DNA of 64,000 nt, from contig NZ_JAKRNJ010000005.1 of assembly GCF_022346925.1 (NCBI RefSeq), forward strand, positions 238,905 to 302,904, given 5' to 3'. Shown in pieces: positions 6,810 through 14,919 of this stretch. Both the position numbers and the translations under genes were made by a program. Numbering within the stretch: position 1 is the first letter of the stretch; every line of letters starts with the position of its first letter. The stretch is from Microvirga sp. ACRRW (lineage in GTDB: Bacteria > Pseudomonadota > Alphaproteobacteria > Rhizobiales > Beijerinckiaceae). The notes below the pieces were generated by a model. That model was not told the origin of the DNA. It searched no databases and saw nothing but the letters and a program-made list of their open reading frames with translations.

Positions 6810-9134
6810 TTGGCCAAACGTTCCAAACTGCACTCTTCCTCCGCCCTCCCGTCCCGGGAGGATCTCGTCGCCTTCATCGCCAAGTCCCCCGGCAAGGTGG
6901 GAAAGCGTGAGATTGCGCAGGCCTTCAACATCAAGGGCGGCGACAAGATCTGGCTTAAGCAGATGCTGAAAGACCTGGAGGTCGAGGGTACCGTGGATCG
7001 CCGAGGGAAGCGGATCCACAAGGCGGGCCAGCTGCCGCCCATGGTGATGGCCGACATCATCAAGCGCGACCGCGACGGCGAGCTGATAGCTGTGCCGACC
7101 GAATGGGACGAGGAGCACGGCTCGATCCCCACGATCATCATCATGCCCGCCCGCAAGCCGAAGCCCGGCATGCCGGTAGCTGGCGTGGGCGACCGGGCAT
7201 TGCTGCGGGTCGACCCGTTGAAGGCAGGCGACATTCATCGCTATGCGGGCCGCGTCACGAAAATCCTCGCCAAGAAGCAGGCGCAGGTGCTCGGCATTTA
7301 CCGTTCACTGCCTGAGGGTGGCGGACGCCTGGTTTCCGTCGAGAAGAAAGGCCGTGGCGAGGAATTGCAGATCAATGCCGGAGACGAGAACGGCGCGCAG
7401 GACGGCGACCTCATCGCGGCAAGCATCGTCAAGCACGGGCGCTACGGGCTGCCGACCGCTAAGGTCAAGGAGCGGCTGGGTTCGGTCAAATCGGAAAAGG
7501 CCGTGAGCCTCATCGCGATCTTTGCTCACAACATTCCGAACGAATTTCCGAAAGCCGTCATCGACGAGGCGGAAGCCGCAAAGCCAGCCACCCTCGCAGG
7601 CCGCGAGGATTGGCGTGAGCTGCCGCTGATCACCATCGACCCGGCTGACGCAAAGGACCATGACGACGCGGTCCATGCGGCTCCCGATACGGACCCGAAC
7701 AACGCAGGCGGCTACATCCTCACCGTGGCTATTGCGGATGTTGCAGCCTACATAAGACCCGGCTCACCCATGGACCGTGAGGCGCAGGAGCGCGGCAACT
7801 CGGTCTACTTCCCCGACCGTGTCGTGCCGATGCTTCCGGAGCGGATTTCCAACAACCTCTGCTCGCTGCGTCCACGAGAAGACCGCCCTGCCCTCGCCGT
7901 GCGCATGGTGATCGGCCCCGACGGCAGGAAGATCCGCCACACGTTCCACCGCGTCATGATGCGCTCGGCGGAAAAGCTGTCGTATCAACAGGCGCAAGCC
8001 GCCATCGACGGCAGGCCCGACGATGTGACGAAGCCGATCCTCGCCACGATCCTCAAGCCCCTCTGGGCTGGCTATGCCCTGGTGAAGAAGGCGCGCGACA
8101 TCCGTGAGCCGCTCTTCCTCGATCTGCCCGAGCGCAAGATCGTGCTCAAACCAGACGGCACGGTTGATCGCGTGTTCGTGCCCGAGCGCCTCGAAGCGCA
8201 TAAGCTCATCGAGGAATTCATGATCCTCGCCAACGTGGCTGCCGCCGAGTCGCTGGAGAAGGCGCAATCGGATCTGATCTACCGCGTCCATGACGAGCCT
8301 TCGCTGGAGAAGATGCGCTCTTTGAGCGAAGTGCTCGCTTCCATCGGCCTGAAGCTGCCCACGCAAGGAGCCCTGAAGCCCGAACTCTTCAACCGGATCC
8401 TGCGCAGCGTTGATGGAACGGAGCACCAGCTCTTCATCAACGAAGTGGTGCTACGCTCACAATCGCAGGCGGAATACTCGGCGGAGAATTACGGGCATTT
8501 CGGCCTCAATCTGAAGCGCTACGCGCATTTCACCTCCCCCATCCGCCGCTATGCGGACCTCATGGTCCATCGCGCTCTGATCACGTCGCTGAAACTCGGC
8601 AAGGATGGGCTGTCGCCCGATACCACGCGCGCGGAGCTGATTGAGATCAGCGCCAAAATCTCGGCGGCGGAGCGGCGCGCCATGGCGGCGGAACGTGAGA
8701 CAATAGACCGCCTCATCGCGCACTTCCTCGCCGACCGGATCGGGGCCACATTCGACGGACAGATTTCAGGTGTGACGAAGGCGGGCCTCTTCATCAAGCT
8801 TGCCGAGACCGGCGCGGACGGTTTCGTGCCAGCCGCGACCATCGGCGACGATTATTATCGCTTCGACGAGAAGACCCACTCCATGCGCGGCGAGCACACA
8901 GGCGAAACCTACCGCCTCGGCGACAAGGTGGAAGTGAAGCTGGTGGAAGCAGCGCCCGTCGCGGGCGCCCTGCGGTTCGAGCTGCTCACCAAGGGCCGCG
9001 TCACCGGCAAGGTCGGCGGCGGCAGGAAGAGCGGCAAACGCCCACCACGCGGTGCGAAGAAGGGAGCGAAAGCTTCCGCCTCGGATCGTCGCTCGCCCAC
9101 CCGAGTCAAGGTGAAACGCCGCGGACGCGGCTGA
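6810..9134 (+). CDS. rnr: Ribonuclease R
   Basis: A 774-aa 3'-5' exoribonuclease of the RNB family that degrades structured RNA. The order is an N-terminal winged-helix region (REIAQAFNIKG), cold-shock domains, and the RNB domain with catalytic acidic motif DPADAKDHDD (Asp277-Asp286). A C-terminal S1 domain (ISGVTKAGLFIKL, about 650-730) follows. The protein ends in a Gly/Lys/Arg-rich tail (GGGRKSGKRPPRGAKKGAK and onward). The start is a TTG at 6810, the only reasonable one in frame before the conserved region; the ribosome-binding site is weak, so the start is uncertain. RNase R shares stem-loop RNA substrates with sRNAs such as the one just upstream, but a link is speculation. Confidence 0.95.
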   Translation: MAKRSKLHSSSALPSREDLVAFIAKSPGKVGKREIAQAFNIKGGDKIWLKQMLKDLEVEGTVDRRGKRIHKAGQLPPMVMADIIKRDRDGELIAVPTEWDEEHGSIPTIIIMPARKPKPGMPVAGVGDRALLRVDPLKAGDIHRYAGRVTKILAKKQAQVLGIYRSLPEGGGRLVSVEKKGRGEELQINAGDENGAQDGDLIAASIVKHGRYGLPTAKVKERLGSVKSEKAVSLIAIFAHNIPNEFPKAVIDEAEAAKPATLAGREDWRELPLITIDPADAKDHDDAVHAAPDTDPNNAGGYILTVAIADVAAYIRPGSPMDREAQERGNSVYFPDRVVPMLPERISNNLCSLRPREDRPALAVRMVIGPDGRKIRHTFHRVMMRSAEKLSYQQAQAAIDGRPDDVTKPILATILKPLWAGYALVKKARDIREPLFLDLPERKIVLKPDGTVDRVFVPERLEAHKLIEEFMILANVAAAESLEKAQSDLIYRVHDEPSLEKMRSLSEVLASIGLKLPTQGALKPELFNRILRSVDGTEHQLFINEVVLRSQSQAEYSAENYGHFGLNLKRYAHFTSPIRRYADLMVHRALITSLKLGKDGLSPDTTRAELIEISAKISAAERRAMAAERETIDRLIAHFLADRIGATFDGQISGVTKAGLFIKLAETGADGFVPAATIGDDYYRFDEKTHSMRGEHTGETYRLGDKVEVKLVEAAPVAGALRFELLTKGRVTGKVGGGRKSGKRPPRGAKKGAKASASDRRSPTRVKVKRRGRG

Positions 9135-9150
9135 CAGGAAACGAGACGAG

Positions 9151-9636
9151 ATGCCTCTCACGATCCACACCTCCTCAGGCCCCGCCGAGGATGTGCCTGC
9201 AATCACAGCCATGCGGCGCGGCTTTCTCTGCCATTGTCCGGCCTGCAACGAGGGCCGGCTCTTTGGTCGGTTCCTGAAGGTCGTTGATCGCTGCGAGGCC
9301 TGCGGCACGGAGTTTCATCATCACCGCGCCGACGATTTTCCGCCCTATCTCGTGATGTTCATCGTCGGCCACCTGATCGGGTATGGCATTCTCATGACCG
9401 AAACGAAGATGGAGATGGCGCTCTGGGTGCATCTGGCGATCTGGCCGCTTTTGACCGTCGTTCTATCTCTCGCCCTGCTCCAGCCCGTCAAAGGCGCTGT
9501 CGTGGGGCTTCAATACGCGCTAGGAATGCACGGCTTCGGGGCGGCCTGGGCCAAACGAAATGCAGATCGGGAGAACGCGGGTGACGGACGCGAAAGTCTT
9601 GGCTCGGATGGATACGCTGGTCGCCGGGGAGCGTAA
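9151..9636 (+). CDS. DUF983 family membrane protein
   Basis: A 161-aa protein of the DUF983 family. Two CxxC pairs (CHCPAC near residue 29 and CEAC near residue 50) suggest a zinc ribbon, followed by two hydrophobic segments (about residues 68-86 and 91-113). DUF983 genes often sit near cytochrome oxidase or, as here, rnr in Alphaproteobacteria; the function is unknown. It starts 16 nt after rnr and its 3' end overlaps the next gene by several tens of nt, so the genes are probably co-transcribed. Confidence 0.85.
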   Translation: MPLTIHTSSGPAEDVPAITAMRRGFLCHCPACNEGRLFGRFLKVVDRCEACGTEFHHHRADDFPPYLVMFIVGHLIGYGILMTETKMEMALWVHLAIWPLLTVVLSLALLQPVKGAVVGLQYALGMHGFGAAWAKRNADRENAGDGRESLGSDGYAGRRGA

Positions 9637-10333
9637 GGCGAACATTCCCACTCTTCGTCCCGTCGACGCCGCGACCCTCATCATCATCGACCGCAAGGGG
9701 AAGCACGCGAAGGTCCTCATGGGCAAGCGCCATGACGGGCACAAGTTCATGCCGGGTAAGTTCGTGTTTCCCGGCGGACGGATCGAGGCGGGAGACCGCT
9801 CGATGACGGTCACCGGCGCGCTTCATCCACGTGCGGAAGAGGCCCTCATGGCAAAGGTTACTCGCCCCTCCGTTCAGCGCAGCCGCGCCCTGGCGCTCGC
9901 CGCCATCCGCGAGACCTTTGAGGAAACGGGCCTCATGCTCGGCACCAGGGATTACGGCAGCCCCAATACGGTGCCCGCCGGCACCCCCTGGGAGGCTTTT
10001 CGCGAGCATGGCGTCTTCCCGGACCTGGAAGAGCTGCATTTCATCGGCCGGGCCATCACGCCGCCCAAGCGTGTGAAGCGCTTCGACACTCGATTCTTCG
10101 CCGTCGACCGCACCGCCATCGCCCATGAGGTCGAGGGCGTGGTGAGCCCCGATTCCGAGCTCGTGGAGCTTGCCTGGGTGACCGTGGCAGAGGCGCGTAA
10201 GCTCGACCTTCCACCGATCACCGGCGTGCTCCTCAGCGAGCTGGAAGCCCGGATCGCCGCCGGCTTCAGCCCCATGCTGCCGGTTCCCTTCTTCCACCAG
10301 AAGCGTGGCCATTTCGTCCGGGAGCTGCTTTAG
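9581..10333 (+). CDS. Nudix hydrolase with interrupted Nudix box (NUDT19-like)
   Basis: A protein of about 250 aa. The Nudix signature is split: FPGGRIEAGD comes first, then about 34 extra residues, then ALAAIRETFEETGLML, which supplies the REx2EExG helix. Such an insertion in the Nudix box is known from NUDT19/RP2-type CoA diphosphatases, so a CoA-ester or nucleotide pyrophosphatase activity is a reasonable guess. I prefer the GTG at 9581, with a GGGAGA-like motif before it, over an ATG at 9560; an ATG at 9608 is also possible. All choices overlap the DUF983 gene in another frame. The substrate cannot be read from sequence. Confidence 0.85.
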   Translation: MTDAKVLARMDTLVAGERKANIPTLRPVDAATLIIIDRKGKHAKVLMGKRHDGHKFMPGKFVFPGGRIEAGDRSMTVTGALHPRAEEALMAKVTRPSVQRSRALALAAIRETFEETGLMLGTRDYGSPNTVPAGTPWEAFREHGVFPDLEELHFIGRAITPPKRVKRFDTRFFAVDRTAIAHEVEGVVSPDSELVELAWVTVAEARKLDLPPITGVLLSELEARIAAGFSPMLPVPFFHQKRGHFVRELL

Positions 10334-10341
10334 CGCCCCCG

Positions 10342-10441
10342 TCTCATTCCCGGCCTACGCGCAGCGGAGGAGAAGGGAATCCACGGCCAAGTGCAGCGCT
10401 ATGGAGCCCCTTCCCGGCCATCCGGTCCGCCGGGGATGACA
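10342..10441. repeat. Imperfect palindromic intergenic element
   Basis: A degenerate inverted repeat of about 100 bp. Its ends read GTCTCATTCCCGGC and, inverted, GTCATCCCCGGC. Inner arms include GGGAATCCA against TGGAGCCCCTTCCC. It resembles the GTCATTCCCGG-type palindromic elements scattered between genes in Hyphomicrobiales. No ORF is inside. Copy number elsewhere cannot be judged from one window. Confidence 0.5.
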
Positions 10442-10525
10442 CCAGGGTGGGAAAATCCCCTCCCTCCCATGCCGGAACCCTTGACGAAACCGGCATAATC
10501 GGGCAATGGAACCCCACGAAATTCC

Positions 10526-10546
10526 GGCCGGGTTCGCCCGGCCTTT
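10526..10546 (+). terminator. UUCG-loop hairpin, possible terminator
   Basis: Perfect 7-bp stem GGCCGGG (10526-10532) with CCCGGCC (10537-10543) around a TTCG tetraloop, followed by TTT. It lies between the Nudix gene and rpmG and probably ends the rnr-DUF983-Nudix transcript. The T run is short. Confidence 0.5.
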
Positions 10547-10608
10547 GCGTTTCGGCCACGCCATAGGGCCAACCGAGCGCCTTCAAACCGAACAAGAGGT
10601 CCAGACCT

Positions 10609-10776
10609 ATGGCCAAAGCCGCTACGATCAAAGTGAAGCTCGTCTCCACCGCCGACACGGGCTATTTCTACGTCACGAAGAAGAACTCCCGCACGATGAC
10701 CGATAAGATGTCGTTCAAGAAGTACGACCCTGTCGCGAAGAAGCACGTGGAGTTCAAGGAAGCCAAGATCAAGTAA
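10609..10776 (+). CDS. rpmG: 50S ribosomal protein L33
   Basis: A 55-aa ribosomal protein, [20 protein letters not shown] to ...VEFKEAKIK, matching the L33 pattern ([30 protein letters not shown]). It lacks the CxxC zinc ribbon, so it is the zinc-independent (C-minus) type. An AAGAGGT ribosome-binding site lies 9 nt before the ATG. A clear terminator follows. Confidence 0.95.
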   Translation: MAKAATIKVKLVSTADTGYFYVTKKNSRTMTDKMSFKKYDPVAKKHVEFKEAKIK

Positions 10777-10802
10777 GCTTCCTGCGACAACCGCAGAATT
10801 CG

Positions 10803-10832
10803 AAAACCGCCTCCTCATCGGGGCGGTTTTTT
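10803..10832 (+). terminator. rpmG terminator
   Basis: Nine-base-pair stem AAAACCGCC (10803-10811) with GGCGGTTTT (10822-10830), ending in six T. Confidence 0.85.
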
Positions 10833-10911
10833 CGTTTGGGCGGTACCGGAGCGTATCCTGCCGGTCTGCTATCATGACGAATCGACGAAGGCACTTGGAT
10901 AGGATCGGCTC

Positions 10912-11928
10912 ATGAAGAAGATCGGTTTTCTTTCGTTTGGGCATTGGTCGCCCTCGCCCCAGTCACAGACGCGCTCAGCCCGCGACACCCTTCTTCAGTC
11001 CATCGACCTTGCCGTGGCGGCCGAGGAGCTTGGGGCGGATGGCGCCTATTTCCGCGTCCATCACTTTGCGCGCCAGCTTGCCTCGCCCTTCCCGCTGCTG
11101 GCGGCGATCGGCGCGAGGACGAGCAGGATCGAGATCGGCACCGCCGTCATCGACATGCGCTATGAGAACCCGCTCTACATGGCCGAGGATGCGGGCGCGG
11201 CGGATCTGATCAGCAACGGGCGTCTCCAGCTCGGCATCAGCCGCGGCTCGCCCGAGCAGGTCATCGATGGGTGGCGCTATTTCGGTTACGAGCCGCAAGA
11301 GGGCCAAAGCGACGCCGACATGGCACGCCGCCACACGGAAGTGCTGCTCAACGTTCTCAAGGGCGAAGGCTTCGCCGAGCCGCATCCACGCCCGATGTTT
11401 CCCAATCCGCCCGGCCTGCTGCGCCTCGAGCCGCATTCGGAGGGCCTGCGTGAGCGCATCTGGTGGGGCTCCGCCTCCAACGCGACGGCGGTGTGGGCCG
11501 CGCAGCAGGGCATGAACCTCCAGAGCTCGACCCTGAAGGAGGATGAGACGGGCGAGCCCTTCCATGTCCAGCAGGCCAAGCAGATCCGCCTTTATCGCGA
11601 AGCGTGGAAGGAAGCGGGGCATAAGCGCGAGCCCCGCGTCTCGGTCTCACGTTCGATCTTCGCCCTCGTGAACGACCGCGACCGCGCCTATTTCGGCCAT
11701 GGCAAGGACGGAGACCAAGTCGGCATCATCGACAACATGCGCGCAATCTTCGGCCGCTCCTATGCTGCGGAGCCTGACAAGCTCATCGATGAACTGAAGT
11801 CGGACGAGGCGATTGCAGAAGCCGACACATTGCTTCTGACCGTGCCGAACCAGCTCGGCGTCGATTACAACGCCCATGTCATGGAGGCCATCCTGAAGCA
11901 TGTTGCTCCAGCGCTGGGCTGGCGATGA
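10912..11928 (+). CDS. LLM-class flavin-dependent oxidoreductase
   Basis: A 338-aa luciferase-like monooxygenase/FMN-dependent oxidoreductase with a TIM-barrel pattern: IGFLSFGHW, the EELGADGAYFRVHHFARQ strand-helix, IEIGTAVIDMRYENPLYMAEDAGAADLIS, LQLGISRGSPEQ, then WWGSASNATAVWAAQQGMNL. These segments match the bacterial-luciferase superfamily. The substrate is unknown; members use FMNH2/F420 on alkanes, alkanesulfonates and others, and many are uncharacterised. It stands alone between the rpmG terminator and the convergent HU gene. The ATG at 10912 is preceded by a GGATCGG-like motif; the start is reasonably sure. Confidence 0.88.
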   Translation: MKKIGFLSFGHWSPSPQSQTRSARDTLLQSIDLAVAAEELGADGAYFRVHHFARQLASPFPLLAAIGARTSRIEIGTAVIDMRYENPLYMAEDAGAADLISNGRLQLGISRGSPEQVIDGWRYFGYEPQEGQSDADMARRHTEVLLNVLKGEGFAEPHPRPMFPNPPGLLRLEPHSEGLRERIWWGSASNATAVWAAQQGMNLQSSTLKEDETGEPFHVQQAKQIRLYREAWKEAGHKREPRVSVSRSIFALVNDRDRAYFGHGKDGDQVGIIDNMRAIFGRSYAAEPDKLIDELKSDEAIAEADTLLLTVPNQLGVDYNAHVMEAILKHVAPALGWR

Positions 11929-12070
11929 GGGCGCGGACCGTAGATCATTTGAGAAATGCCACGCGGCTCCCGGATAGTTCGACGGAAGAGCCGATGTCCT
12001 CTCGCTCCTGATGAACAGTGGGCCGGCACTTTTAGAGCGCGAGGACGAAACGAGCGCTGACGCCCGTCAG

Positions 12071-12104
12071 AAAAACAGCGGCGCAGCAGATGATGCCGCG
12101 CCGC
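12071..12104 (-). terminator. Terminator of the HU gene
   Basis: On the minus strand an 11-bp stem (12104-12094 with 12088-12078, one G-U pair) is followed by TTTTT (12075-12071). It sits 12 nt beyond the HU stop codon. The rest of 11929-12070 shows nothing. Confidence 0.75.
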
Positions 12105-12115
12105 CGTGAAAAGAC

Positions 12116-12592
12116 TTAGATCGATTCCTTGAGGTCCTTGGCGGCCCGGAAGGCGATCTTCTTCGAAGCCTTGATCTTCACAGGCTCGCCGGTCTGCGGG
12201 TTGCGGCCCATGCGGGCAGCGCGCTTGCGGACCTGCAGGATGCCGAGGCCGGACAGACGGATCTTGTCGCCCTTCTTCAGGCTCTTCGCGATGATCTCGA
12301 TCAGCTGAGTCATCATCTCGTTCGCCTGACGCTTCGGCAGCTCGTGCGTCTCGGAGAGAACGTCAGCGATGTTGCGGAGCGTGAGAATGCCGTTCGACGT
12401 AGCGGCGGCCTTGACGGGCTTCTTGACAGCCTTGGCTGCGGTCTTCGCAGACGTCTTGGCAGCGGCGGGCTTCTTCGCTGCGGTCTTCTTAGCGACCACC
12501 TTCTTGGCGGCAGCCTTCTTGGCCGGAGCCTTGGTTGCCTTGGTTGCTGCGGCCTTACGGGCCGGGGCTTTCTTGGTTGCAGTCTTTGCCAC
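12116..12592 (-). CDS. HU-family DNA-binding protein with H1-like N-terminal tail
   Basis: A 158-aa nucleoid protein. Residues 1-65 are almost entirely Lys, Ala, Thr and Pro (units such as KKAPARKAAA and KAPAKKAAAKK), like eukaryotic histone H1 tails. Residues 66-158 are an HU/IHF domain (LTLRNIADVLSETHEL, GDKIRLSGLGIL, the DNA-binding arm AARMGRNPQTGEPV, KIAFRAAKDLK). Ordinary HU is about 90 aa, so the tail is an extension at the amino end. The start is a GTG at 12592 with AAAGGAG 7 nt upstream. Similar basic tails occur on TopA, RNase R and ClpA in this window. Likely role: DNA compaction. Confidence 0.9.
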   Translation of the reverse strand: MAKTATKKAPARKAAATKATKAPAKKAAAKKVVAKKTAAKKPAAAKTSAKTAAKAVKKPVKAAATSNGILTLRNIADVLSETHELPKRQANEMMTQLIEIIAKSLKKGDKIRLSGLGILQVRKRAARMGRNPQTGEPVKIKASKKIAFRAAKDLKESI

Positions 12593-12794
12593 TGGAAACT
12601 CCTTTCACGAGGCCATGCTCGTATTTAGCACGATCTGCATACTGGTTGGGAACAAAGTTCCAAGTTGCTGGAAGCCGTTTCCACAAGGCAAATGTCGAAA
12701 AACCGCTGAATCGCCTTGAAAAACGCTTGTTGGAGGCAGCCGACGCTGCTCCGGCAGGAAAAGAGCGCGACTCAAGGGACGGCTCTTCCTGCCA

Positions 12795-13775
12795 TCAACC
12801 GACAATCCTTCCGCCAAGTTCATCCTCGATGTGGAGGCGTATGATCTCGTCGAAACTCGTCTCCGCGCGGAAGCCGAGGCTTTCAGCACGGCTGGCGTCG
12901 AACCGGCGCGGCCAGCCTGCCACCATGCGCATGATATCAGGATCGGGATCGCGGCGGATCCTTGCCGCGACCTTTTCTCCGGCGATGCGCCGCAAGGCCT
13001 CGATCTGCTCCGCGACTGTCACGGAGACGCTCGGCATGGTGAGGTTTCGCCTCGGTCCGATCCTCGCCGTGTCGATGGTGGCCGCGTGCATGAGGAAGCC
13101 CACGGCGGAACGCGGCGAGGCATGGGCGTGGCGTACATCCTCCGGCACCGGCAGCACCGCCTCCTGCCCGTTGAGAGGCTCGCGAATGATGCTGGAGAAG
13201 AAGCCGGATGCCGCCTTGTTGGGCTTGCCCGGACGCACGCAGATCGTCGGCAGGCGAATGCCGATGCCGTCGAAGAAGCCGCGCCGAGTATAATCCGAGA
13301 GCAGCAATTCGCCGATCGCCTTCTGCGTGCCGTAGCTCGTGAGCGGCGTGAGGAAGAACTCGTCGCCGATGGCCTCTGGGAATGGTGCGCCAAAGACGGC
13401 GATGGAGGATGTGAAGACCGCCCGCGGGTGATAATCGTCGCCCACATGCCGGATGGCGTCGAAGAGGAGTCGTGTCCCGTCCAGATTAATCCGGTAGCCC
13501 TTTAACAGATCCGCCTCCGCCTCACCGGATACGATGGCGGCAAGGTGGAAGATGATGTCGGGGCGGCCTGCCACGAGTCTGTCAGCCTCCCCGGGTTGAG
13601 AGAAATCGGAGGTGAGCGCCTTGATCTCGAAGGGAGCCTGCGGAGCGTCGGGCTCGACCACATCATGCAGGATCAGGCGCGTGATCGCCTGCTCGTTCAG
13701 CTGCCCCTCCCTGACGAGCCGTTCGGTGAGCTTGCGGCCGACCATTCCGGCCGCTCCGAGAATGAGAATCTGCAT
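12795..13775 (-). CDS. denD: D-erythronate dehydrogenase-like SDR (DenD family)
   Basis: A 326-aa NAD-dependent epimerase/dehydratase-fold protein. It has a Rossmann GAAGMVG (residues 7-13), the HLAAIVSGEAEAD segment, the TSSIAVFG strand and the catalytic YxxxK pair Tyr148/Lys152 (SYGTQK). The overall pattern fits DenD, which oxidises D-erythronate to 2-oxo-D-erythronate. It lies 92 nt downstream of a TRAP substrate-binding gene in the same direction and opposite an enolase-superfamily dehydratase, so it likely acts on an imported sugar acid. The usual partners OtnK, OtnC and OtnI are absent here. Substrate is inferred by family only. Confidence 0.8.
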   Translation of the reverse strand: MQILILGAAGMVGRKLTERLVREGQLNEQAITRLILHDVVEPDAPQAPFEIKALTSDFSQPGEADRLVAGRPDIIFHLAAIVSGEAEADLLKGYRINLDGTRLLFDAIRHVGDDYHPRAVFTSSIAVFGAPFPEAIGDEFFLTPLTSYGTQKAIGELLLSDYTRRGFFDGIGIRLPTICVRPGKPNKAASGFFSSIIREPLNGQEAVLPVPEDVRHAHASPRSAVGFLMHAATIDTARIGPRRNLTMPSVSVTVAEQIEALRRIAGEKVAARIRRDPDPDIMRMVAGWPRRFDASRAESLGFRAETSFDEIIRLHIEDELGGRIVG

Positions 13776-13867
13776 CGCTGAAAGACTTTGCTCAAAAATT
13801 CTGACGCTTCAAAAGCAGCTTGCGCCGCCCGAATGCCAGGGCTCCGGGCGGCGCATTTTGGATTGCC

Positions 13868-14878
13868 TTACTTCTTACGCATCTTGTCGAGTTCGGCCTG
13901 CATCATCTTCACCGTCTCGGGCCCAATAGTGGCTGCATGCTTCTCCCACACGGCCTTGGCCTGATCGCGCATGCGGTTCGCTTCCTGCTCGTTCAGCTCG
14001 TTGACGACGATGCCTGCGCCCTTGATCTTTGCGAGAGAAGCCTGCCCCAACTCGCGGGACGCCTTGCGCTGCTCGTCACGGCCGGCGATGGCACAATCGC
14101 GCACGGCCGCCTGCTCGTCCTTCGACAACCCGTCCCACAGCTTCTTGGAATACAGAACCAGGAACGGCGTATAAGCGTGACGGGTGACCGACAGGTACTT
14201 CTGCACCTCGTAGAACTTCGAGGTATCGATGGTTACGAACGGGTTCTCCTGACCGTCGATGGCCTTGGTCTCAAGCGCCGTGAACACCTCGCCGAAGGCC
14301 ATCGGCACCGCGTTGGCGCCCATGTTCTTGAAGGTATCGAGGAACACGTTGTTCTGCATGACGCGGACCTTCAGGCCCTTGAAGTCCTCCCACTTCTCTA
14401 CCGGACGGCGGGAATTGGTGAGGTTGCGGAAGCCGTTTTCCCAATAGGCCACATTGACGAGCCCCACGCCTTCGAGCTTCGCGTCGATATGCTTGCCGAA
14501 CTCGCCGTCGAGGATGGTGTCGGCCTCTTTTTCATTTGCGAAGAGGAACGGCAGGTCGAAGACGCCGAGTTCCGGCAGGATGCCGATGAGCGGCGAGCTC
14601 GACGTGACGACCATCTCCTGCGTGCCCGAGCGAAGCGCCTGCGTGGCCTGGAGATCGCCACCCAATGCGCCGCCCCAGAACCCCTGGACCTTCATCTTGC
14701 CGCCAGACTTCTCGGTAAGGCAGGCCTTGAACTTATCGACACCCTTCCCGTTCGGATGATCCTCGTTCACGCCGTTGGACAGGCGAATATTGCGCTCGGT
14801 GAATTGAGCGGCGGCAGGCAGCGCCGACAAGAGCGTGACGGCAACACCTGCGGCCAGTGCATATTTCAAGGTCTTCAT
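13868..14878 (-). CDS. TRAP transporter substrate-binding protein (DctP type)
   Basis: A 336-aa periplasmic solute-binding protein. The signal peptide is MKTLKYALAAGVAVTLLSALPAAAQ, cleaved near residue 24. The TRAP-DctP fold is shown by RLSNGVNEDHPNGKGVDKF, the LGGDLQATQALRSGTQEM loop, the GLKVRVMQNN motif carrying the conserved ligand-binding arginine, and the AMAFGEVFTALET-like helix. The start is the ATG at 14878; an in-frame extension far upstream runs through the permease gene in another frame and is not coding. It binds the ligand and hands it to DctQM encoded just upstream. Ligand is probably a C4-C6 sugar acid given the neighbours (inference). Confidence 0.93.
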   Translation of the reverse strand: MKTLKYALAAGVAVTLLSALPAAAQFTERNIRLSNGVNEDHPNGKGVDKFKACLTEKSGGKMKVQGFWGGALGGDLQATQALRSGTQEMVVTSSSPLIGILPELGVFDLPFLFANEKEADTILDGEFGKHIDAKLEGVGLVNVAYWENGFRNLTNSRRPVEKWEDFKGLKVRVMQNNVFLDTFKNMGANAVPMAFGEVFTALETKAIDGQENPFVTIDTSKFYEVQKYLSVTRHAYTPFLVLYSKKLWDGLSKDEQAAVRDCAIAGRDEQRKASRELGQASLAKIKGAGIVVNELNEQEANRMRDQAKAVWEKHAATIGPETVKMMQAELDKMRKK

Positions 14879-14919
14879 GGTCGTTTCCTCTCCTTGGATC
14901 TTCTTCTTTTCCCTTCTGC

